Shown here in pieces: positions 1-7,076 of a DNA stretch of 25,915 nucleotides; the first letter of the stretch is position 1; the number at the start of each line of letters is the position of its first letter. Origin of the DNA: JBDKVA01 sp039679375 (GTDB lineage: Bacteria > Bacillota > Clostridia > Acetivibrionales > DTU013); contig JBDKVA010000015.1 in NCBI GenBank assembly GCA_039679375.1, forward strand, positions 1 through 25,915. The letters are read 5' to 3'. Both the position numbers and the translations under genes were made by a program. The notes under the pieces were generated by a model that did no database searches, was not told where the DNA came from, and saw only the letters and a list, made by a program, of their open reading frames with translations.

Positions 1-162
1 CAGATCAAAGCCTTTGTTACAAAGTGGCTCAATTTATGAACACATAAAAAAAAAGCCTCTTTTCTGGCTCCGTTCCATGTGATCGTTGGCTCCGCTTTTG
101 GCTCTATTTATCGTGGCCGTTTCCACACATTTTATGCAAATTGAAAGGGGGTGAAATAATTA
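1..162. other. Left-edge leader before the early operon
   Basis: No complete gene is visible. The first 39 bases stay open in one frame and end in TGA (last residues FVTKWLNL), so they may be the tail of an upstream gene, but another frame is also open and the choice is not secure. The hexamer TGGCTC occurs at 25-30, 65-70, 87-92 and 99-104. AGCC and GGCT could pair around 55-70 next to an A-run. No convincing -35/-10 pair was found. The ribosome site AAAGGGGGTG directly precedes the gene at 163. Confidence 0.4.
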
Positions 163-561
163 ATGGATAAGCTCAATATTGCTAATATCGCAAGGGGCGC
201 TCTTCTCGAAAGGGCAGACATTGAAATCGACAACGTGCTAAAGAACATCCTTGACAAAAACACCGATTGGAGAAAAGCAAGAAAAGTTACTCTGGAAATA
301 GGCTTTAAACCAACAGATGAAAGCAGAGAAAACGTATTTGTTGAATTGAAAGCAAAGAGTACTGTTTCTCCATACAATCCGGTCCTGACACAGTTGTTTG
401 TCGGGAAAGACAATGACGGGCGCGTTGTAGCCGAGGAGCACATTAGAAACAAAGATGTGATCCCTGGTCAAACAGGTATTCCGTGCGACAAGGAAACTGG
501 TGAAATCATTGAACCCATTGGCAGTGGAACAGGTAGAAAGATAGTAAATATTAACCGGTAA
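163..561 (+). CDS. Replication-terminator-like phage protein
   Basis: A 132-residue protein opening with MDKLNIANIARGAL, followed by a segment rich in acidic and basic residues. It resembles the small proteins annotated as 'replication terminator protein' in many Bacillota phages, which keep the IANIA-GAL start and a central basic beta-rich stretch (here KARKVTLEIGFKP, residues 45-57). The actual activity of that family is poorly established, so the name is a family label only. The ATG is preceded by AAAGGGGGTG at good spacing. It opens the early operon, 28 bases before the next gene, which fits an early protein. Length is normal for the family. No membrane segment or cysteine motif is present. 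Confidence 0.6.
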   Translation: MDKLNIANIARGALLERADIEIDNVLKNILDKNTDWRKARKVTLEIGFKPTDESRENVFVELKAKSTVSPYNPVLTQLFVGKDNDGRVVAEEHIRNKDVIPGQTGIPCDKETGEIIEPIGSGTGRKIVNINR

Positions 562-589
562 TAGACCGGTAGGAAGTGAGGAAATCAAG

Positions 590-1303
590 TTGATTGAGAA
601 AGCATTAAAGTATCTTGTGGGTTTAAAGGAAGTAAAGGTTATCGAAGTAGGCGACAGTAAGTATTCTACAGAGCCATTAAACTACATCAAGCCAGTGTTT
701 GATCCCAAACCTAACGCGCAAGCAGTAAGCATCAAAACACTTACTGGACTTGTAGACTACATAAAGGGCAATGTAGATAAAATCGCTGATGCCATAGTTG
801 TTCACGTTGTTTCTCCTACAAGAGTATTGGCATATTCGGAACTCAGGAAGGATATGAACAGGGATAATTACATTTCCTGCGAAGCATCAACACCGCAAAT
901 CATGTATGAGCAGTTCATGGATATAGAAAGATTCAACATCATGCTGCAGGCCTGTTTTCTCCAAAATGAACACTCCGCTGCTGTACTCAAAGTTGTCGGT
1001 AACATCAAGGAAGACAATGTACAGAACACGAGTGATGATGGGGTTTCTCAGAAAGTTACAGCAAAAGCAGGAGTATCTACCGTCACTGAAATAGTTGTTC
1101 CGAACCCGGTTATCCTCTGTCCATTCCGTACATTTGCCGAAGTTGATCAGCCTGAGAGTAAGTTTGTGTTCAGAATGAGAAGCGGCCCAGCGGCAGCAAT
1201 CTTTGAAGCTGATGGCGGTGTTTGGAAAATCTATGCGATGCAGAATGTGAAGAGGTATTTATCTGAAAAGCTGGAAGGCTGCAACGTCAAGATCATTTCA
1301 TAA
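590..1303 (+). CDS. DUF2303/YfdQ-like early phage protein
   Basis: A 237-residue soluble protein of unknown function. The middle part (about residues 45-130) has the pattern of the DUF2303/YfdQ family: a helix after SIKTLTGLVDYIK, a strand pair IVVHVVSPTRVLAYS, an aromatic-rich helix QIMYEQFMDIERFNIMLQACF, then a beta-rich C-terminal half (VILCPFRTFAEV, KFVFRMR). The resemblance is by eye and moderate. The start is TTG at 590 with AGGAAGTGAGG eight to ten bases upstream; no better ATG exists nearby. It follows the replication-terminator-like gene, an arrangement typical of early regions of Bacillota phages. Not an enzyme by any motif I can see. Confidence 0.5.
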   Translation: MIEKALKYLVGLKEVKVIEVGDSKYSTEPLNYIKPVFDPKPNAQAVSIKTLTGLVDYIKGNVDKIADAIVVHVVSPTRVLAYSELRKDMNRDNYISCEASTPQIMYEQFMDIERFNIMLQACFLQNEHSAAVLKVVGNIKEDNVQNTSDDGVSQKVTAKAGVSTVTEIVVPNPVILCPFRTFAEVDQPESKFVFRMRSGPAAAIFEADGGVWKIYAMQNVKRYLSEKLEGCNVKIIS

Positions 1304-1311
1304 ATAGAAAA

Positions 1312-1328
1312 AGGCCGCTCAGAGCGAC
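1312..1328 (+). terminator. Weak hairpin after the DUF2303-like gene
   Basis: GGCCGCTC and GAGCGACC flank a central A, forming a seven- to eight-pair stem with one A/C mismatch. No T-run follows (AAATTAATG comes next), so it may be only an mRNA 3-prime structure or a partial terminator. Confidence 0.3.
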
Positions 1329-1370
1329 CAAATTAATGACAATTACAGTATAGCACATTTAGCGGGAATT

Positions 1371-1409
1371 GCAATATGGCGGGAAGGATTGGCTTAACCG
1401 CCATATTGC
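1371..1409. repeat. 12-bp perfect inverted repeat ahead of a small gene
   Basis: GCAATATGGCGG (1371-1382) and CCGCCATATTGC (1398-1409) are exact reverse complements around a 15-base loop. The repeat lies 25 bases before the ATG of the next gene and ends just before its AGGGGGG ribosome site. It could be a protein-binding operator or an mRNA hairpin that controls the downstream gene. No T-run follows, so a simple terminator is unlikely. Confidence 0.7.
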
Positions 1410-1434
1410 CCTAGATAACGAGGGGGGATATCCC

Positions 1435-1698
1435 ATGGATGATGAAAGAGTAAAATTATCGCCTGCGGATGCAATAGCATTACTGCCTGATGGCGAATAT
1501 ATTCACACATTCAGACAAGCCGGTCCAACTTTAATAGGCGCGGATTGGGAAAGGAATGACATGATTAAGGCTTTGAACAAATACGAAGCCGAGGTCACGG
1601 GCGAGCAAGCACAGGCAATGAATCATGGAATGGCTTTTTGTGATGATTATGGCTGGGTGTTTGTAGAGACGAAGAAGGTGTCCACCGATGCAAATTGA
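1435..1698 (+). CDS. Small hypothetical phage protein
   Basis: An 87-residue acidic protein that I do not recognise. It begins MDDERVKLSPADAIALLPDGEYIHTF and has a short helix around residues 44-66 (NKYEAEVTGEQAQAM). The frame can be extended upstream to a TTG at 1369, but that would run through the 12-bp inverted repeat; ATG 1435 has AGGGGGG seven bases upstream and is preferred. Its last bases overlap the start of the next small gene, implying coupled translation. The sequence LLPDGEYIHTFRQ recalls small proteins of Bacillota phages that carry a 'DGEYIHTF' element, of unknown role. Confidence 0.7.
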   Translation: MDDERVKLSPADAIALLPDGEYIHTFRQAGPTLIGADWERNDMIKALNKYEAEVTGEQAQAMNHGMAFCDDYGWVFVETKKVSTDAN

Positions 1699-1831
1699 CA
1701 TTACAATCCACGATATTATAAATGATTCAGACGGGATCATACTGGTTGAACGGAATGGCAGCAAGGTGAAAGTATTGTTGAATGAGCAGGAGAAGGAACT
1801 GCTAAGGGAGAGGCTGAAGGAAAAAGTATAA
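1688..1831 (+). CDS. 47-residue hypothetical protein
   Basis: A short gene starting at ATG 1688 inside the last codons of the previous gene (11-base overlap). It encodes MQIDITIHDIINDSDGII and ends in a strongly charged helix, NEQEKELLRERLKEKV. The AGAAGGTG string seven bases upstream is a fair ribosome site. The N-terminal half is predicted beta (alternating hydrophobics), the C-terminal half helical. No known domain. Its position, overlap and codon-like composition support it as a real gene, though I cannot assign a function. Confidence 0.6.
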   Translation: MQIDITIHDIINDSDGIILVERNGSKVKVLLNEQEKELLRERLKEKV

Positions 1832-1853
1832 ATAGTTTGGAGGTCAAAAAATA

Positions 1854-3680
1854 ATGGGACTATTGTATGCAACAACAATTAAGTTTAAAAACTGGCTTGG
1901 ATTGGACATTATCGATAAACAACTCGGAAAGGTAAATATAATATCTGGTCACAAGGGCGCTGGCAAGACTGCAACGATTGAAGGCCTGGAATATTCGCTT
2001 CTCGGCAAACTGGATGGCAAAGAACGGCGTACAGAACTTGTCAAGCACGGTGAGAAAGAAGCAACACTATTTGTCGAATTGGAAGATCAGTTAACGCATG
2101 AGGAAATGATGATTGACAGAAAGGTCCGCACTGAATCATCTGATTACTTTAAAGTCACAAAACCCGGCAAGGCTGTTCCTCAGACTGAGGGATTCTTACG
2201 CAGCCTTATTAAGGGTGAAATATTCAGGCCAGGTGAATTCCTGCGAAAGAAACCTGAGGAACAATCTGCAATCATTCTAAGTTTGCTCGAAATACCCTGG
2301 ACAATGGAAAATATCAAGGAGTGGTTTGGTGAGGTCCCGGAGGTCAATTACACTATACACATTCTTAAGATCCTTAAACTTATTGAAGAAAAGTATTATG
2401 AGGAACGCACGCCAATCAACCGTGCTATTGAAGTTTTGAAAGCCCAGGCAGAAGGATATAGAAAGCAGTTACCGCCTAATTATGACGGCGAATTCTGGAG
2501 GGCCAAAAAGGTTCAGGAATACTATGATAAGGTAGCAGAAGCTAATGAGATTAATCGGAAGATTACGGCTGCAAGAAATGCAATACAGGGGCTGGAAAGC
2601 ACAATAGCAGCTATTAGTGCGAATGCTGAAATCGATAAACAGACCAAAAAGAACGCCTTCGACCGGACAAGATCAGAGGGAAGGGAATTTATACAATTCT
2701 TGAACCAAAAAATCGAAAAACTTCAGACAGTTATAGACGGCGCCAGAGATAAGTATCATGCAGAAGTCAAAAACATTGATGAAGCTGTCAAAAACAAGGT
2801 TGCAGAAGCTGAACTTAAATATTGTGCTGCATTGCAAACACTAAAGAATGAACATGAAAATATCTTAAAAACAATAGCTGAGGATGCTGAAAAGTCAAAG
2901 AACACTAAAAAGGATGAAATTGCTGCAGAAGTTGAAACAGCAAAAGAGGATTTATCGAAAAATAAGCAGTCAGTTGCCGCAAAGGAACAGGAATTATTGC
3001 ACATCGATGAACTTGAAAAGCAATCATTACAGGCTATTGATGAAAAAACAAAGGAACAGATCAAAACAGCTGATGCCGAAGCTGGTAATTCTAAAAAGAC
3101 ATTGGAAAATGCTAAATCCATCGAAGGCATTACACTGGATGAAAACGGCAATGTGGTTGAAATTGATACTAAACCACTCACAGATGCTGCAAATGAAGTG
3201 GCTCAAATGCAATCATTCCTGCGGGATTACGACCTGATGAAATCAATTCTCATTGATAAGATCGCACCAAAACAGGCGCAATCTGACGACCTGACCACAA
3301 AAATTGAAAAAGCTCGTTCATTACCGCTTGAATTACTCAAAATCTCCAAATGTCCGATTGCCGGTATTACAGTCGATGATAAAGGTATGCTCCGCGTCAA
3401 TGGAACGCTGCTGGATGGATTGTCTGACGGTGAAAAAATGCAAGACATTTCCGTCAAAATCGCAAAGGCTCTCGCTGATCGTGCAGATGTAAAATTCATA
3501 TGCTTCGATGGGTTCCAGAATCTTAATCCGATTGAACAAAGGAAAATGATACAGGAGGCTAAAACAGACGGGTATCAATGGTTCTTCTTGATTACAGACG
3601 ATGGGGAGTTGCGGATTGAGATCATTGATGATGTTGAATGGCCTGTAAGTGGCGAAGCAGAACAGATGTCGTTGATATAG
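1854..3680 (+). CDS. Rad50/SMC-like AAA ATPase
   Basis: A 608-residue ABC-type DNA-repair ATPase. The N-terminal half-site has Walker A GHKGAGKT (residues 32-39). A long charged region from about 200 to 460, rich in K, E and A heptads, is predicted coiled coil. The C-terminal half-site carries a signature-like LSDGEKM (523-529) and a Walker B-like strand VKFICFDGFQN with D552; the usual glutamate after the Walker B aspartate is replaced by glycine, so hydrolysis may differ from canonical Rad50. No CxxC zinc hook is visible at the coil apex. No Mre11/SbcD gene accompanies it; the two genes downstream encode a putative nucleic-acid-binding protein and a PD-(D/E)XK nuclease that may be its partners. 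ATG 1854 has GGAGG upstream. Confidence 0.85.
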   Translation: MGLLYATTIKFKNWLGLDIIDKQLGKVNIISGHKGAGKTATIEGLEYSLLGKLDGKERRTELVKHGEKEATLFVELEDQLTHEEMMIDRKVRTESSDYFKVTKPGKAVPQTEGFLRSLIKGEIFRPGEFLRKKPEEQSAIILSLLEIPWTMENIKEWFGEVPEVNYTIHILKILKLIEEKYYEERTPINRAIEVLKAQAEGYRKQLPPNYDGEFWRAKKVQEYYDKVAEANEINRKITAARNAIQGLESTIAAISANAEIDKQTKKNAFDRTRSEGREFIQFLNQKIEKLQTVIDGARDKYHAEVKNIDEAVKNKVAEAELKYCAALQTLKNEHENILKTIAEDAEKSKNTKKDEIAAEVETAKEDLSKNKQSVAAKEQELLHIDELEKQSLQAIDEKTKEQIKTADAEAGNSKKTLENAKSIEGITLDENGNVVEIDTKPLTDAANEVAQMQSFLRDYDLMKSILIDKIAPKQAQSDDLTTKIEKARSLPLELLKISKCPIAGITVDDKGMLRVNGTLLDGLSDGEKMQDISVKIAKALADRADVKFICFDGFQNLNPIEQRKMIQEAKTDGYQWFFLITDDGELRIEIIDDVEWPVSGEAEQMSLI

Positions 3681-3794
3681 GACCTACTAGTTGTTCCGGT
3701 CAGTAGAAGCGCGGTAATGGTTAGGAAGCCAAGGAGCGCGACAATATGGTGAACTAACAACCGGCAAATCATTAATTTGATGGAGGTTAAAAAG
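3681..3794 (+). promoter_or_regulatory. Structured leader between ATPase and next gene
   Basis: This 114-base gap can fold into several helices: CTACT (3684-3688) with AGTAG (3702-3706); GCGC (3709-3712) with GCGC (3736-3739) enclosing GGTT (3719-3722) with AGCC (3727-3730). The loop of the first hairpin holds GTTGTT (3690-3695), complementary to AACAAC (3756-3761), which would make a pseudoknot ending 20 bases before GGAGG. It may be a translational operator for the downstream gene. Folded by eye only. Confidence 0.4.
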
Positions 3795-4307
3795 GTGAGC
3801 AAAACGAATTGGAAAAAGCTTCAAAACCCCGATTATCTAGGAGCCTACTCGTTACAGGACGATAATGGCAAAAACTTCGAAATGACATTGACAATAAAAT
3901 CCGTACGCTCCGAAGAGGTAAAAGGCCCAGAGGGCAAGGAAGAATGTATTGTATTGCGGTTTGCAGAGAATGTAAAGCCGATGGTTCTTAATGCAACTAA
4001 CGCAAAAATTATCACCAAACTTTATAAATCGCCTTTCATAGAAGATTGGAGCGGCTGCAAGATAATTGTTTATGTTGAAAAAGTCAAAGCGTTTGGCGAT
4101 GTTGTTGATGCGCTAAGAATAAGACAGAAAATACCTACTCAAGCTGTACCAATTAGCTTGAAATGTAGCGACTGCCCGGATGATATAACAGGGTTTGAAA
4201 ACATGACAGCAGAACAGGTCGCGCTGCGTAATCAGCAAAAGTACGGTAGGCCGTTGTGTATTGATTGCGCAGCAAAATTAAAATCGAGGGGGGAAGAACA
4301 GCAATGA
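3795..4307 (+). CDS. Putative nucleic-acid-binding phage protein with two CxxC
   Basis: A 170-residue protein of a family common in Bacillota phages next to RecE-like nucleases. Residues about 14-110 form a beta-rich domain (LGAYSLQDD, EMTLTIKSV, ECIVLRFAE, KIIVYVEKVKAF) that recalls OB-like single-strand-binding folds, and the conserved stretch NATNAKIITKLYKSPFIEDW lies within it. The C-terminal part has paired cysteines, CSDC and CIDC, about 30 residues apart, which could bind one zinc ion. I choose GTG 3795 because GGAGG lies eight bases upstream; the ATG at 3780 would leave the ribosome site inside the gene. Its stop overlaps the next start (ATGA). Role in recombination is inferred from context. 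Confidence 0.6.
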   Translation: MSKTNWKKLQNPDYLGAYSLQDDNGKNFEMTLTIKSVRSEEVKGPEGKEECIVLRFAENVKPMVLNATNAKIITKLYKSPFIEDWSGCKIIVYVEKVKAFGDVVDALRIRQKIPTQAVPISLKCSDCPDDITGFENMTAEQVALRNQQKYGRPLCIDCAAKLKSRGEEQQ

Positions 4308-5062
4308 TATTAACAGCGGAAAATTACCATTTGCCCGAAATGAATATGAAGTACATGGGGTCATCACAATTCAAGGCATTCATGGAATGTGAGGCTATGG
4401 CATTGGCAGAGGCCAAAGGTGAATACATAAGAGAAAAAACTGTCAGCCTAATGGTGGGATCTTATGTTGACGCTTACTACGAAGGAACTCTCGATAGATT
4501 TATGACTGAAAATCCTGATATATTCATTCAGAAGGGACCTTTAAAGGCTGATTACAAACATGCAGAGTACATAATACGCCGGCTTGAACGTGATGAAATG
4601 TTCCAGGAATATATGTCCGGCAAAAAACAGGTTATTAAGACCGGTATGATTATGGGTATCCCGTTCAAAATCAAAATTGACAGTTACCATGAAGGAAACA
4701 AAATTGTTGATTTAAAAATCATGAAGGATTTTGAAGGTATTTGGAAAGATGGTTTGAAGCTATCGTTTGTTGAGGCATGGGGTTATGACATACAAGCCGC
4801 AATATACCAATTCGTTGAAGGGAACAATCTGCCGTTCTACATTGCTGGAGCTACAAAAGAAAAACCGGAACCGGATTTAGCTATCATAAGCATTCCACAG
4901 GATAGGCTTGATTACTGTTTAGGAATAGTTACGGATAATGTACAGCGGTTTGCGGATATCAAAAAGGGATTGATTGTACCTACCCGATGCGGGCATTGCG
5001 ATTACTGCAAATCAACTAAAGTTTTGACGGAAGTGGTTGATTACACGCTGATCGGAGCTTGA
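4304..5062 (+). CDS. PD-(D/E)XK nuclease, RecE-like
   Basis: A 252-residue putative exonuclease of the phage RecE/Cas4-like PD-(D/E)XK group. Visible motifs are an N-terminal MGSSQFKAFMECEA helix (residues 18-31) that matches the family start, VGSYVDAYYEG (51-61), the catalytic strands IKID126 and VD136LK138, and Q164AAIY168, equivalent to the QxxxY motif. A C-terminal CGHCDYC cluster could bind metal. It would degrade one strand of duplex DNA for recombination or process replication ends. The start ATG 4304 overlaps the previous stop and has GAGGGGGGAAG upstream. The gene ends two bases before the start of an inserted HNH-like gene; before that insertion it probably lay directly next to the ERCC4 nuclease. 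Confidence 0.8.
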   Translation: MILTAENYHLPEMNMKYMGSSQFKAFMECEAMALAEAKGEYIREKTVSLMVGSYVDAYYEGTLDRFMTENPDIFIQKGPLKADYKHAEYIIRRLERDEMFQEYMSGKKQVIKTGMIMGIPFKIKIDSYHEGNKIVDLKIMKDFEGIWKDGLKLSFVEAWGYDIQAAIYQFVEGNNLPFYIAGATKEKPEPDLAIISIPQDRLDYCLGIVTDNVQRFADIKKGLIVPTRCGHCDYCKSTKVLTEVVDYTLIGA

Positions 5063-5063
5063 T

Positions 5064-5726
5064 ATGAAAGGCACGGGTGATGTTGTGGTTAGAATAGATT
5101 TGACTGGTAAAAAATTTAATAATCTACTCGTTATAAAGCTATCGAGTAAAACAGACAATGGCGGGAGAAGTTATTGGGACTGTTTGTGTGATTGTGGAAG
5201 AATCACCACGGTTGAAGGATATAATTTAAAATCCAACAGTACCAAAAGTTGCCGGGAATGCGGAACAAGTAGATCTGCACTAAAACAGACTACTCACGGA
5301 AAAACGAATACAAAGCTGTATTACACCTGGATTAATATGAAAACCAGATGCAACAACCACAACTATGAGATGTATAAAAATTATGGTGGCAAGGGTATTC
5401 GGGTGTGTGAAGAATGGAAAGACTATCTTACATTTGAAAAGTGGGCATTGCTTAATGGATATCAAGACGGTCTATCTATCGACAGAAAAGACAATTCAAT
5501 GGACTATTCTCCTGAAAATTGTAGATGGGCTACGATGAAAACACAACAGAACAACCGAACCAACAATCGTTTAATAACATTTCGTAGAGAGACATTGACA
5601 TTAAAGCAATGGGCTGAAAAGTTACACTTGGTTTATGGAACATTGCAAAGAAGATGTCACCTAGGATATCCAATAGAAAAAGTTTTGTCAAAAACAGATT
5701 ACCGCAGAAAGGCATCTTTACAATGA
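5064..5726 (+). CDS. AP2/HNH-like putative mobile endonuclease
   Basis: A 220-residue protein of a widespread phage family often labelled AP2-domain or HNH endonuclease. Residues 11-70 are the zinc-binding N-terminal module, with the typical start IDLTGKKFNNLLVI, then CLCDCG and SCREC. Residues about 88-160 are the core: YYTWINMKTRCNN, YGGKGIRVCEEW, DRKDN and YSPENCRWA. The C-terminal part (LTLKQWAEKLHLVYGTLQRR) is a small helix-turn-helix of the kind found in homing enzymes. It separates two recombination nuclease genes. Its first ten bases repeat at the start of the next gene, and the family-typical start could instead be GTG 5085, giving VVRIDLTGKKF. This suggests a recently acquired homing-type gene. 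Nuclease activity is inferred from the family. Confidence 0.75.
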   Translation: MKGTGDVVVRIDLTGKKFNNLLVIKLSSKTDNGGRSYWDCLCDCGRITTVEGYNLKSNSTKSCRECGTSRSALKQTTHGKTNTKLYYTWINMKTRCNNHNYEMYKNYGGKGIRVCEEWKDYLTFEKWALLNGYQDGLSIDRKDNSMDYSPENCRWATMKTQQNNRTNNRLITFRRETLTLKQWAEKLHLVYGTLQRRCHLGYPIEKVLSKTDYRRKASLQ

Positions 5727-5732
5727 AAGGCA
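5064..5732. repeat. 10-bp direct repeat bounding the HNH-like gene
   Basis: ATGAAAGGCA at 5064-5073 recurs at 5723-5732. The left copy is the first codons of the HNH-like gene, the right copy the first codons of the ERCC4 gene. This fits insertion at the ERCC4 start codon with duplication or recreation of that start. Confidence 0.6.
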
Positions 5733-6208
5733 TAATCTTAATAGACAGCCGCGAAAAAGCGAATAGCCACATAACAAAAAGACTAGACGAACTTAACATA
5801 CCATGGAAAATACAAAAGCTTTCATACGGTGATTACTCTTTTGTTTGGAATAATCACTCGTATGAAAACGAGATAACCGTAGAGCGGAAATCTGGATGTG
5901 ATGAAATAATAGGCAACTTTACCAAGGGGCGCGTAAGATTCCGGAAGGAGTTTGAACGCTCCAAGGGTTGCCGGGTTATTCTGATGGTTGAGGCTTCAAT
6001 GGAACAGTTAGAAGCAGGAAATTACCGCAGCAGAATGAACCCTAAGGATCTGAAAAGTTTTCTGAAGACATGGTGTAATAAGTTCCAACTTGAATTGAAG
6101 TTTGTTGATAAGGACAAGGCGTGTGAGTTCATGCTGGAACAATTCAGAGGTTATTATTTGACTACTTGTAAGGATTCCGAGTGGAGAGCGTTCACTCTCC
6201 GTAAATAA
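5723..6208 (+). CDS. ERCC4-type (XPF/Mus81-like) nuclease
   Basis: A 161-residue single-domain nuclease. It has the full motif set of the ERCC4 family: IDSREK (residues 7-12), YGDYSF (35-40) with D37, and the catalytic E54-R55-K56 with D60 in ERKSGCDEI, followed by a conserved basic segment (GRVRFRKEF). The family cuts branched or flap DNA. Free-standing phage versions are thought to act in replication or recombination. ATG 5723 is used because it overlaps the preceding stop as ATGA; the frame is open further upstream without a better site, and AGAAAGG lies about ten bases before it. No helix-hairpin-helix tail is present, so partner proteins may supply substrate recognition. Confidence 0.85.
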   Translation: MKGIILIDSREKANSHITKRLDELNIPWKIQKLSYGDYSFVWNNHSYENEITVERKSGCDEIIGNFTKGRVRFRKEFERSKGCRVILMVEASMEQLEAGNYRSRMNPKDLKSFLKTWCNKFQLELKFVDKDKACEFMLEQFRGYYLTTCKDSEWRAFTLRK

Positions 6209-6220
6209 GGTGGTGATAGA

Positions 6221-7075
6221 TTGGCAAGACCTTTGAAATTAGGTTTAGATTACTTCCCGCTTGATGTTGCGTTTGATGATAACATTGAACTTGTTGAAGC
6301 AGAATTTGGGCTTGAGGGATTTGCGATCCTAATTAAAGTATGGCAAAAAATTTATGCAAATGGTTATTTTCTTAATTGGAACGATGATACAGCCTTGTTA
6401 TTCGCTAAGAAGATTAACACGGAAAAAACAAAAATTACCTCCGTAATTAATGCCTGTTTACTCCGTAGTATATTTGATAAAGTCCTGTATGAACGTTTTG
6501 GCGTATTAACAAGTAGGGGTATTCAAAAAAGATACATCATTGCATGTGCATCATCGAAAAGAAAAAACATCACCATGGAAGCTAAATATTTACTCATTGA
6601 AGATAGGTATAAACAGTTAATTACGGAGATAATCCCGTTTACTCAGGAGGAAACTGCCATAAACTCGGGTGAAAGTACACAAAGGAAAGGAAAGGAAACA
6701 GAGAGGAAAGGAAAGGAAAGTATAAAAGACTATTCTCTCGAATTTGAAAAATTCAGACAACGGTATGATGCTGAAACTCTTGAAAAAATTGATCGTTATT
6801 TTGAAATTCTCAGAACAACAAGAGTAAGCGGCAAAATAAGTGACAGTATTAAATGCCAGGTATATGACGAAATGAACAAACACCCGCCTATTATTGTTAA
6901 ATGTTCATGCGAAACTGTAATAAAAAGACCTGATCTCCACAGCAAGAAGGAAAATTATTTTTATGGCATTATGCGTAATACCACAGCGGATGAAGCGGAA
7001 CACAAACTGAATAGTAAGCAAGAGACTAAGAGCAAATACCGTGATATGACCAATTACAAACCAGGGGAGGGATAA
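6221..7075 (+). CDS. Lin1244/DnaD-like replication initiator
   Basis: A 284-residue replisome-organiser type protein. The N-terminal region (residues 1-125) matches the Lin1244/Lin1753-like winged-helix domain of phage initiators: MARPLKLGLDYFPLDVAFDDNI, then GLEGFAILIKVWQKIYANGYF and a conserved RGIQKRY strand. A low-complexity basic linker (QRKGKETERKGKES, about residues 154-167) separates it from a C-terminal helical part. The start is TTG 6221 with AAGGTGGTGA upstream. It directly precedes the DnaB-type helicase, the usual order, and probably binds the origin and loads the helicase. The linker is encoded by two perfect purine repeats that could be part of the origin. Confidence 0.8.
   Translation: MARPLKLGLDYFPLDVAFDDNIELVEAEFGLEGFAILIKVWQKIYANGYFLNWNDDTALLFAKKINTEKTKITSVINACLLRSIFDKVLYERFGVLTSRGIQKRYIIACASSKRKNITMEAKYLLIEDRYKQLITEIIPFTQEETAINSGESTQRKGKETERKGKESIKDYSLEFEKFRQRYDAETLEKIDRYFEILRTTRVSGKISDSIKCQVYDEMNKHPPIIVKCSCETVIKRPDLHSKKENYFYGIMRNTTADEAEHKLNSKQETKSKYRDMTNYKPGEG
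6683..6719 (+). repeat. Purine direct repeat inside the initiator gene
   Basis: AGGAAAGGAAAGGAAA occurs at 6683-6698 and again at 6704-6719, 21 bases apart (seven codons). Each copy is itself made of AGGAA/AGG units. The strand is almost purely purine from 6679 to 6720. Repeats within the initiator gene are a common origin location in Gram-positive phages, so an origin role is possible. Confidence 0.8.
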
Positions 7076-7076
7076 T

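Noticed and set aside
1..39. C-terminal end of an upstream gene
   Set aside because: One frame ends FVTKWLNL-stop and looks plausible, but a second frame is also open; 13 codons cannot decide.
25..104. Four TGGCTC hexamers as origin iterons or CRISPR-like repeats
   Set aside because: Only six bases are shared, spacings are 40, 22 and 12, and no longer unit is visible. Too weak to call.
1369..1434. Upstream TTG start for the 1435 gene
   Set aside because: It would run translation through the 12-bp inverted repeat and lacks a ribosome site; ATG 1435 has AGGGGGG.
2756..3181. Long serine-rich minus-strand frame within the ATPase gene
   Set aside because: Antisense shadow of the repetitive lysine/glutamate coiled-coil codons.
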